This document shows positions 6,766 to 13,119 of a DNA stretch of 20,497 bases, piece after piece (within the stretch, counting starts at the first letter, position 1; the number at the start of each line of letters is the position of its first letter). The notes beneath the pieces were generated by a model, which made no database searches, was not told where the DNA came from, and worked only from the letters and a program-made list of their open reading frames with translations. The stretch covers positions 1-20,497 of the forward strand of contig CAZMRW010000079.1 in NCBI GenBank assembly GCA_964568805.1, in the 5' to 3' direction. The position numbers and the translations under genes are program-made. The DNA is from CAZMRW01 sp964568805 (GTDB lineage Bacteria > Pseudomonadota > Gammaproteobacteria > Methylococcales > Methylomonadaceae).

Positions 6766-8915
6766 AACGGAATCGCCTGAAAGGTTTGGATAAACAAAGA
6801 CTTCGATGGTGGCTGTTATTTTTTTTCCTGAGCCTCGCGATACCCACGGCGGTATTGATCCAACAATCCTACAGCCGCCTGAAATGGGAGACTTTTCATC
6901 AGCATCAGTTAATGGCCGGGGAATTAACCCAACGGATCAACCATCATCTGATACGGCTGATTAACACCGAAGAGCAGCGTCCGTTCACCGATTATTCCTT
7001 TTTGAATGTGGCTGGCGCTCCAACGGCAAATTTTTTACAACGCTCGCCGCTTTCCCGGTACCCGGTGCAAGCGGAAATACCCGGTTTAATCGGTTATTTT
7101 CAGGTGGATGCGGCCGGCAGGTTATTAACCCCTTTTATTCCTGAAGATATCGAAAAAGCAGAGAGTTACGGCATTGCCGAACAAGAATTGTCTGAAAGAA
7201 CCGCCTTGCAGAATCGGATTCAGCAAATACTGAACGAGAACCGTCTGGTTAAAAATCAGAATGTCGCTGCAGGAAAAAAAGATAAGGATGCGCGAGACAA
7301 TTTGACTGACCGGACAGACAACGGATTAGTTGAAAATGAAAAAGATGCCGTTTCCCATGATCTATCCATTGGAGACAGCGAGCTTGAGAAACCTGCCGCC
7401 CCCTCTGCAAGCGAAGGCCAGGCGGTCTTTGATGAGCTTAAAAGAATATCTCCTGCGAAAAGCAAACAAGAAAACAAATTGGGCCGCTTAGAGGATATCA
7501 AATTAAGGCAAACCTTCCAGAAAGAAGCCGCTCAATTACAGCATGAAGAAAGTAACAAAAAGACGCTAAAGACTATGCCAAAAAAGGCGCGAACCGAACA
7601 GAGTGCATTGCCCGAGTCGATCCGGAGAGCAAAAGAACCATCCGGCTATGCGTTGGAAGAAAGCCATCTCCCGATAACTTCCGCAGTGCAGCCAGCGGTG
7701 AAAGCCTTGCGTATCCGCACCTTTGAAAGCGCCGTCGATCCTTTTGAATTCAGCCAATTGGATAGCGGCCAGTTTGTCCTGTTCCGGAAAGTATGGCTGA
7801 ATGGCCAGCGTTATATCCAGGGGCTGTTGATTGATAAAGATGCTTTTCTGCAAGGGAATATCAATGCGGCGTTTCAAGAGACCACTCTGTCGCAGATGAG
7901 CGATTTATTGGTGGTTTTTCAAGGCAATGTCCTGTCTGCCGTTGCCGGCCGCACTCAGCGAGGTTATCAGTCGAGCGCCGCCGAACTGGAGGGCGAGTTG
8001 CTTTATCAAGACCGGTTGACTGATCCCTTTGGCGAATTACAGCTTGTTTTCAGTATTACTCAGCTTCCGGTGGGGCCTGGAGGATGGGTGATTATTTGGC
8101 TGACCATCGTGCTGAGCGTCGTCTTTGTGGCCGGCTTTTATTTGATGTACCGGCTCGGTGTCGGCCAAATCAATCTGGTCAATCAACAACAGGATTTTGT
8201 TTCGGCGGTCAGCCATGAACTGAAAACGCCCCTCACCTCGATCCGTATGTATGCCGAGATACTGCAAGCAGGCTGGGTGGATGAAGTCAAGAAAAAGACC
8301 TATTACGACTTTATCCTGGATGAAAGCGAGCGCCTGACCCGCCTTATTAATAATGTGCTGCAGCTTGCCAAAATGACCCGCAATGAAAAAAAACCGGAGT
8401 TGAAAAGCCTGACGGCCGCCGAATTAATGGACAGCCTGCAATCGAAAATTTCCACTCAAATCGAGCGGGGAGGCTTTTGTTTAAAGCTGTCATGCGATCA
8501 AGATGCGGCTCAGGCAAAAATCAAGGTGAATCCCGACTGGTTTATCCAAATCATGATTAACCTGGTCGATAATGCCATCAAATTTTCCGCAAAGGCAGAC
8601 ACAAAAATGATCGAATTGTCTTGTCATCGATTAGGCAGCGCCCGTATTCAGTTCAAAGTGCGTGATTACGGTCCCGGTGTCGCCAAAGACCAACTGAAAA
8701 AAATATTCAAGCTCTTTTACCGTTCCGAAAATGAACTGACGCGCGAAACCGTCGGGACCGGTATAGGGCTAGCCTTGGCTCATCAAATGACAGTCAGCAT
8801 GAACGGTCAAATTGATGTAGCTAATCGAGAGCCGGGAGCTGCATTCAGAATCAATTTCCCAGTTGATAAATCTTCCGAAAATATGAGGGCAATACACCGA
8901 CCCAAGCTTCCATAA
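6762..8915 (+). CDS. Sensor histidine kinase with a very large periplasmic region
   Basis: A 717-residue membrane kinase, partner of the preceding regulator (ATGA overlap). TM1 lies at about 14-36 and TM2 at about 442-465, leaving roughly 400 residues in the periplasm. Within this, about 145-290 is a low-complexity, highly charged, Lys/Glu/Ser/Ala-rich stretch, probably disordered or coiled, between two more ordered parts. The cytoplasmic part has HisKA with phospho-acceptor H485 (VSHELKTPLTS) directly after TM2, without an obvious HAMP domain, then HATPase_c with the N box (N604 in NLVDNAIKFS), the G1 motif DYGPG, the F box KLFYR and the G2 motif GTGIGLAL near 665. All catalytic motifs are intact. 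The input signal is unknown; the long periplasmic insert could read envelope state or contact a partner such as the exported VWA protein (speculative). Confidence 0.88.
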   Translation: MKRNRLKGLDKQRLRWWLLFFFLSLAIPTAVLIQQSYSRLKWETFHQHQLMAGELTQRINHHLIRLINTEEQRPFTDYSFLNVAGAPTANFLQRSPLSRYPVQAEIPGLIGYFQVDAAGRLLTPFIPEDIEKAESYGIAEQELSERTALQNRIQQILNENRLVKNQNVAAGKKDKDARDNLTDRTDNGLVENEKDAVSHDLSIGDSELEKPAAPSASEGQAVFDELKRISPAKSKQENKLGRLEDIKLRQTFQKEAAQLQHEESNKKTLKTMPKKARTEQSALPESIRRAKEPSGYALEESHLPITSAVQPAVKALRIRTFESAVDPFEFSQLDSGQFVLFRKVWLNGQRYIQGLLIDKDAFLQGNINAAFQETTLSQMSDLLVVFQGNVLSAVAGRTQRGYQSSAAELEGELLYQDRLTDPFGELQLVFSITQLPVGPGGWVIIWLTIVLSVVFVAGFYLMYRLGVGQINLVNQQQDFVSAVSHELKTPLTSIRMYAEILQAGWVDEVKKKTYYDFILDESERLTRLINNVLQLAKMTRNEKKPELKSLTAAELMDSLQSKISTQIERGGFCLKLSCDQDAAQAKIKVNPDWFIQIMINLVDNAIKFSAKADTKMIELSCHRLGSARIQFKVRDYGPGVAKDQLKKIFKLFYRSENELTRETVGTGIGLALAHQMTVSMNGQIDVANREPGAAFRINFPVDKSSENMRAIHRPKLP

Positions 8916-9036
8916 AACGCTATTCGTGTAAAACCAAATTATAACGTCGAATGTCTGGTTTTGAGGATTTACATTTAATCCCCAATAGTCCAACAAGGGT
9001 CGGGTTGACAGCACATGTTAGTTGGGTGACAAAAAC

Positions 9037-9478
9037 CGGCCATTATGACAAGTGTCTTTTTATGCACAGTGGCTTAGTGTTGAATGATTTATAGCCGGTA
9101 TTCTGCGGTTTGAGCATAGTATCCTGACTGAAAGGCTGGACATAATTTTTAACAGTCGTCTGGAGTGGGCATTCCTTGGTCCATTTCCGGAAACGGTCGT
9201 TTGCTCAACAAATCACCTTTTCCGGCTACCGATTGCTGGCTGCACGAAGACCATCACGCCTTACATAGCCGATTTGTCGATGTAAAAAATGAGAACTGGA
9301 TAGTTTTGATGAGCTCGACATGAATACACGCCGGTATTGAGCTGCCAAGTCTTTGCTGCCTATTTTGAAATCGTGGAAATTATGTAAAGCTCACGACCGA
9401 AATATATGCTTCAAACCCAGGCCGCATCTCGCTCGCAGCAACGTATTGTACATAAAAGGATACTTGTCATAATGGCCG
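9037..9478. mobile_element. MITE-like element with terminal inverted repeats
   Basis: The left end begins CGGCCATTATGACAAGT (9037-9053), and its exact reverse complement occurs at 9462-9478. The similarity continues inward: 9037-9068 versus 9447-9478 match at 28 of 32 positions (GTCTTTTTATGCACAG versus ATCCTTTTATGTACAA). The 378-bp interior has no open frame of useful length and no transposase motif that I recognise. I did not find a clear target-site duplication. This looks like a non-autonomous element or a decayed insertion sequence. Confidence 0.5.
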
Positions 9479-9504
9479 TTATGCAAAGCTTTGCATAACG
9501 GCCA
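9473..9504. repeat. Perfect 32-nt palindrome
   Basis: Two 16-nt arms, TGGCCGTTATGCAAAG at 9473-9488 and CTTTGCATAACGGCCA at 9489-9504, form a perfect palindrome with no spacer. It overlaps the last 6 bp of the right terminal repeat of the preceding element. It could form a cruciform or a very stable RNA hairpin. No T-run follows on either strand, so it is not an ordinary terminator. Confidence 0.6.
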
Positions 9505-9594
9505 ATAACAGCCATTCGAGGTTTCCGAAAGCTGACTTTGAATGTGTGGATTAACAGACATTCAATTCGAGGACTCTCTGATTACAAGCACTCA

Positions 9595-9703
9595 AGTATT
9601 AATCGTCCCATAAGTTTCTGCATTTTCCCGATTCCAGCATTGGAGTCAAAAAACATGTTTTTAAACTCCGCGGCATGCGATTACTTATGAAACGATTAAT
9701 ATT
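9595..9703. repeat. Long interrupted palindrome (about 109 bp)
   Basis: The outer arms 9595-9615 and 9683-9703 are inverted with 18 of 21 matches (AGTATTAATCGT... against ...ACGATTAATATT). Inside, GGAGT (9642-9646) can pair with ACTCC and AAAAACA with TGTTTTT around the centre ACATGT at 9653-9658. Together this gives an extended imperfect hairpin. It may be a small repeat element or a structured RNA; nothing decides between them. Confidence 0.35.
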
Positions 9704-9971
9704 TTCTGATTCAAAGCTAACTCGCCTATCATGGCATCTCTCAACAACTCCAGGAAATATGCGTCTTTGACTCGGCTTTCATAGCAGAATTATTATCATG
9801 TATCAATAATAAGCAAATCAAACTACATAGTTGCATGGTAAAAGGTGATTGGCATTGCTGCTTTAAGTTAGTATCCGACAAGAATGGCGCAATTTGGAGC
9901 AAATTAAGTTAACAAATTGAATCCACGAAATAATAATATTATTGCATCATAACATTAAAAACATATCCCGC

Positions 9972-10000
9972 TTGACGCAAGCTGCAACAAGTTGTAGCTT
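9972..10000 (+). promoter_or_regulatory. Promoter with overlapping operator dyad upstream of the CoM operon
   Basis: TTGACG (9972-9977) is separated by 17 nt from TAGCTT (9995-10000), a good -35 with a weak -10. The spacer and -10 carry an inverted repeat, AAGCTGCAA (9979-9987) and TTGTAGCTT (9992-10000), with one mismatch and a 4-nt centre. A bound regulator there would cover the -10, so substrate-dependent repression or activation is plausible. No regulator gene is adjacent. Confidence 0.35.
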
Positions 10001-10038
10001 TAATTCATGCAGATCATCTCAAATTCATTGGAATGTTT

Positions 10039-11454
10039 ATGAATGCAAATACTCAACCAGAGTTTAATGAAATAGCGGTTTACATCCAAAAAGCCCGCGC
10101 TGCCCAAAAAAAGATCGCCAATTACACCCAAGACCAGGTTGATGAATTGGTGACGGCGGTTTGTTGGGCTATTGTTCGGGAAGACCGGGCAAAAGAATTG
10201 GCGAATCTGGCGGTTGATGAGGGAAGTTTTGGCAATTATAACGATAAAATGAGCAAGATTCGTAACCGATGTATGGGAACCTTGCGTGATATGCAGGAAG
10301 TGAAAACAGTCGGTATTATTGAGGAAATTCCCGAAAAAGGACTGATTAAAATCGCCAAACCGGTGGGTGTTATTGCTGCGCTTATTCCTACGACAGGCCC
10401 TGACGCGACTCCGCCTTTAAAAACGCTGCTGGCTTTGAAAGGCCGCAATGCAATTATCGTAGCCGCCCATCCTCGGACGCAACTTACGACTGAACTGACC
10501 GTGAAGTTCATGCGCGAAGCCTGTGAACAAGTCGGCGCACCTGCCGATTTGGTGCAAGTCATTGAAAAACCGTCACTTCCAAAAACACAACAATTGATGC
10601 AGCAAGCAGACTTGATCGTTGCAACGGGTGGTGCCGCGATGGTGAAAGCAGCTTACAGTTCCGGCACACCGGCTTATGGTGTCGGGGTCGGTAATTCAGT
10701 CCATGTGGTTGATGAAACGGCCAATTTGGACGATGCAGCCAATACGATTGTCATAGCCAAGAAATTTGATTACGCGACCAGTTGTTTGGCCGATAATTCG
10801 GTAGTTGCACATGAGTCGATTTATGATGATTTATCCGAACGCCTGCGAAAATTGGGCGCTTATCTTTGTAACGTGGATGAAAAGGACAAATTACAACGGC
10901 TGATGTGGCCCACGCCTGAAAACCATATTCCAAGCGTTGATGTAATCGCAAAATCGCCAGACCATATCGCAAAGTTGGCTGGCTTCAATGTCCCCGAAGA
11001 CTGCAGTTGTTTGATCGTGGAGGAAAATGGCGCTGGCTCTGAGCATCCTTTTTCAGGGGAAAAACTGTCGCCAGTGCTAGCACTTTATAAATATGTAGGT
11101 GATATTAACAACGCCATAAGCCAAGTTAACGCTATTACGGAGTATCAGGGACAGGGCCACACTTGCGGCATCCATACAACCAATGATGATCATGCGTTAG
11201 CGCTTGCGTTACAAACCAAAACCGCGCGGGTTATGGTCAATCAGAGTTTGAATGAAGGTGCAGGCAGCCCGAGAAACGGACTGCCTTATACCTTAAGCTT
11301 AAGTTGCGGGACATGGGGTAGGAATATTACGACGGAAAATGTTAATGCCCGTCACATGGTTAACCTGACATGGGTTTCAAGGCCAATCAAATCCAGACCA
11401 CTTGATGAGATTTATCTTTTTGAAAAACATTGGCAGAAATATGGACGTTTATAA
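10039..11454 (+). CDS. CoA-acylating aldehyde dehydrogenase
   Basis: A 471-residue enzyme of the acylating aldehyde dehydrogenase group (EutE, the AdhE N-terminal domain, sulfoacetaldehyde dehydrogenase SauS), which converts an aldehyde plus CoA and NAD(P)+ to an acyl-CoA. Supporting features are the nucleotide-binding region (KPVGVIAALIPTTGPDATPP, about 107-126, and LKGRNAIIVAAHPRT), the DLIVATGGAAMVKAAYSSGTP loop (about 191-211) and catalytic C249 in ATSCLADNSV. The length is usual for stand-alone acylating members and there is no alcohol dehydrogenase domain. Start ATG 10039 is preferred over 10033 because the TTGGA ribosome site is then about 6 nt away. It is the first gene of the presumed CoM operon. 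A sensible substrate is 2-oxoethyl-CoM or a simple aldehyde from epoxide breakdown; the substrate is inferred, the family is not. Confidence 0.8.
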   Translation: MNANTQPEFNEIAVYIQKARAAQKKIANYTQDQVDELVTAVCWAIVREDRAKELANLAVDEGSFGNYNDKMSKIRNRCMGTLRDMQEVKTVGIIEEIPEKGLIKIAKPVGVIAALIPTTGPDATPPLKTLLALKGRNAIIVAAHPRTQLTTELTVKFMREACEQVGAPADLVQVIEKPSLPKTQQLMQQADLIVATGGAAMVKAAYSSGTPAYGVGVGNSVHVVDETANLDDAANTIVIAKKFDYATSCLADNSVVAHESIYDDLSERLRKLGAYLCNVDEKDKLQRLMWPTPENHIPSVDVIAKSPDHIAKLAGFNVPEDCSCLIVEENGAGSEHPFSGEKLSPVLALYKYVGDINNAISQVNAITEYQGQGHTCGIHTTNDDHALALALQTKTARVMVNQSLNEGAGSPRNGLPYTLSLSCGTWGRNITTENVNARHMVNLTWVSRPIKSRPLDEIYLFEKHWQKYGRL

Positions 11455-11503
11455 CCCTATTACCTACTCGAATGCTTTTTCATACTAATCATTAGAGAAA
11501 CTA

Positions 11504-11707
11504 ATGCCAATTTATGAACTCCAATGTCCTCAGTGTAATCATCAATTTAAAGGATTGGTATTGGCAAATACTCAGGAACCTAAAGAATGGGTTTGTTCCC
11601 AATGTGGCAGTCACGAAGCCAAACCGATTCATCAATATGACAATGTACATCCACTGGAAAATAACCATGGCGCAGGTTGCCCATGTTGTGGAGGGATGAA
11701 ACTTTAA
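11504..11707 (+). CDS. FmdB-like zinc ribbon protein
   Basis: A 67-residue protein starting MPIYELQCPQC, the typical N terminus of FmdB/CxxC zinc-ribbon proteins. Two zinc-knuckle pairs are visible, CPQC at 8-11 and CSQC at 31-34, which should bind one Zn2+. A third cysteine cluster, CPCC near the C terminus (residues 59-62, within GAGCPCCGG), is an extra compared with the simple ribbon and could bind a second metal or transfer one. It lies 49 nt after the aldehyde dehydrogenase gene and upstream of the zinc-dependent transferase. Metal delivery or protein-protein contact is a guess from context; FmdB proteins have been linked to regulation of amide metabolism but remain poorly understood. 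Confidence 0.7.
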   Translation: MPIYELQCPQCNHQFKGLVLANTQEPKEWVCSQCGSHEAKPIHQYDNVHPLENNHGAGCPCCGGMKL

Positions 11708-11739
11708 TTAGATGACCTAAAATATATTTATCTTCATTT

Positions 11740-11759
11740 GCACCTAATGGTTAAGGTGC
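11740..11759. repeat. Small hairpin in the 11708-11903 gap
   Basis: GCACCT (11740-11745) and AGGTGC (11754-11759) pair with an 8-nt loop. No T-run follows directly, so it is at best a weak terminator or RNA-stability element between the zinc ribbon and transferase genes. Confidence 0.25.
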
Positions 11760-11903
11760 TATTGGTTAAATTTAAAAAATCTAACCATTTATAATTCAAA
11801 TGATTTTTTTCTAAGGGAGGCGCATCTGGCTTTGATCCGAAAATAAAATTAGCCACTTCAAGAGCCATAAAACCGTCAAAATAACTATAAAAAGAGGTGC
11901 AAA

Positions 11904-13007
11904 ATGAACAAAGTTTTGATTCCGACAAGTATGGTAGGCAATTATCCCAATCCAAGATGGTGGGATGCTGATTTTGCAAGGCATTTCAAGGGTGATCGAC
12001 AGCCGCCGGATGCCATGTGGCGGGAGGCGCTGGAGGATGCAATGGCGGCTATTGTGACCGATCAAGTTAATGCCGGCCTCGATATTATTGCAGACGGGAG
12101 ATTACAGAGCGACAACTATGCCGATGCTGCACTTTATTACTATTTTAATCGATTAGGTTATGATCTAACTGGAAGCCATCTCGGTTTTCCGATCTATAGC
12201 CGATTGCATTCAGCGACGGTCACGCAGGAAATAAAGCGCCGTGGTCAAATCATGGTCGAACAAGCCCGCGCCCTCAAGCGGGCGACCAATAAACCCGTGA
12301 AGGTTCAGTACACAGGAATTCAGGTCTTAGCGCAGTGCACCAACGATCTTCATTATTCAAATAGCCGCGATCGTGCGATGGCCATTGCAGCTGCTATTAA
12401 TGAAGATATTTTGGCGGTTGACGAATTGGGTGTTGATTATATTCAGCTTGACGAATTTACCTGGCCTTATTTTTATGAAGATTGGGCAATCGAAGCGTTT
12501 AACCGCGCCGTTGCGGGTGTTAAACACGCCAAGATTGTTTGCCATATCTGTTGGGGTAATTGGGGCGGTACGCCTGCTTATTACCCTGATGATACAGCAG
12601 GTGCCGGTGAGGTTTTTGATTTAACAAAACGCGCCCAAGACGCTAAAAGTCCGAATCCGACATCATCCGTGGTCCCAAAATCTTATGAGGCGAAAATCGA
12701 TGTTTTTAACATTGAAGGCATCGGCCGCATGTCGTTCGACGAATCAGGGCTTGCACTCCTTAAAACTCATCCAATACCGAAGAACATGATGTTCTGGGCC
12801 GGTGTTATCGATGTCAAAAGCACAGTCACCGAAACCGCCGAACAGGTCGCGGCAAAAATTCGCCAATTACTCACCGTGGTTCCGGCAGAACAGTTGGGTG
12901 TCACGACTGACTGTGGGCTAATCTTGCTGCAACGCTATATCTGCCAAGACAAGCTGCATGCATTAGTCGAGGGGGCAAAAATAGTCCGTAATGAACTAGC
13001 GAAATAA
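11904..13007 (+). CDS. MetE-C-type zinc alkyltransferase, epoxyalkane:CoM transferase-like
   Basis: A 367-residue TIM-barrel protein of the cobalamin-independent methionine synthase C-terminal (UROD/MetE-like) superfamily. This size fits epoxyalkane:coenzyme M transferase (EaCoMT; XecA/EtnE, about 370-380 residues), not full MetE (about 750). The zinc thiolate-activating motif H-x-C...C is present as H214-I-C216 (CHICWGNWGG) and C337 (TTDCGL), with the conserved acidic LDEF at 182-185. EaCoMT opens an epoxide with the thiolate of coenzyme M to give a hydroxyalkyl-CoM thioether. ATG 11904 has an AGAGGTG ribosome site at 11893-11899. The next genes resemble the following steps of that pathway, and the operon ends with CoM biosynthesis genes, which favours EaCoMT over other MetE-like methyltransferases. 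The epoxide cannot be named from sequence. Confidence 0.72.
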   Translation: MNKVLIPTSMVGNYPNPRWWDADFARHFKGDRQPPDAMWREALEDAMAAIVTDQVNAGLDIIADGRLQSDNYADAALYYYFNRLGYDLTGSHLGFPIYSRLHSATVTQEIKRRGQIMVEQARALKRATNKPVKVQYTGIQVLAQCTNDLHYSNSRDRAMAIAAAINEDILAVDELGVDYIQLDEFTWPYFYEDWAIEAFNRAVAGVKHAKIVCHICWGNWGGTPAYYPDDTAGAGEVFDLTKRAQDAKSPNPTSSVVPKSYEAKIDVFNIEGIGRMSFDESGLALLKTHPIPKNMMFWAGVIDVKSTVTETAEQVAAKIRQLLTVVPAEQLGVTTDCGLILLQRYICQDKLHALVEGAKIVRNELAK

Positions 13008-13024
13008 ATGCACCTCGGGTCTTA

Positions 13025-13053
13025 AGTTGGCTTGGAAAAAAACTAAGCCAACT
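13025..13053. repeat. Stem-loop between transferase and oxidoreductase genes
   Basis: AGTTGGCTT (13025-13033) and AAGCCAACT (13045-13053) form a perfect 9-bp stem with an 11-nt A-rich loop. It starts 18 nt after the transferase stop. No U-tract follows, so it is more likely an mRNA stabiliser, processing site or partial attenuator than a full terminator. Confidence 0.45.
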
Positions 13054-13119
13054 AGATAGATCAAGCTGGTTTACTCAAAGATGAAATTATCTTAACAATT
13101 ACATTTGACGGCTACTGCA

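Larger units (their letters stand above)
8916..10032. other. 1.1-kb non-coding, symmetry-rich spacer
   Basis: I see no convincing gene on either strand. It contains a weak hairpin after the kinase stop (AAAACCA 8930-8936 with TGGTTTT 8956-8962), a 442-bp element with terminal inverted repeats, a perfect palindrome, an inverted repeat TTGAATGT/ACATTCAA at 9538-9565, a direct repeat of ATTCGAGG (9514-9521 and 9565-9572), a long interrupted palindrome and the promoter region of the downstream operon. It separates the two-component genes from the coenzyme M operon and may mark an insertion boundary. Confidence 0.5.

Noticed and set aside
8769..9014. A small - strand gene overlapping the 3' end of the sensor kinase
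   Set aside because: It overlaps the kinase coding region, has no family resemblance and no ribosome site; it is a chance frame.
9851..9866. A sigma-54 promoter at TTGGCATTGCTGC
   Set aside because: The GG and GC elements are only 7 nt apart instead of the required 10, and no matching upstream activator site was seen.
11904..13007. Annotation as methionine synthase (MetE)
   Set aside because: Only the C-terminal barrel length is present (367 residues against about 750 for MetE), and the neighbours are CoM-type enzymes. The shared zinc motif explains the similarity.
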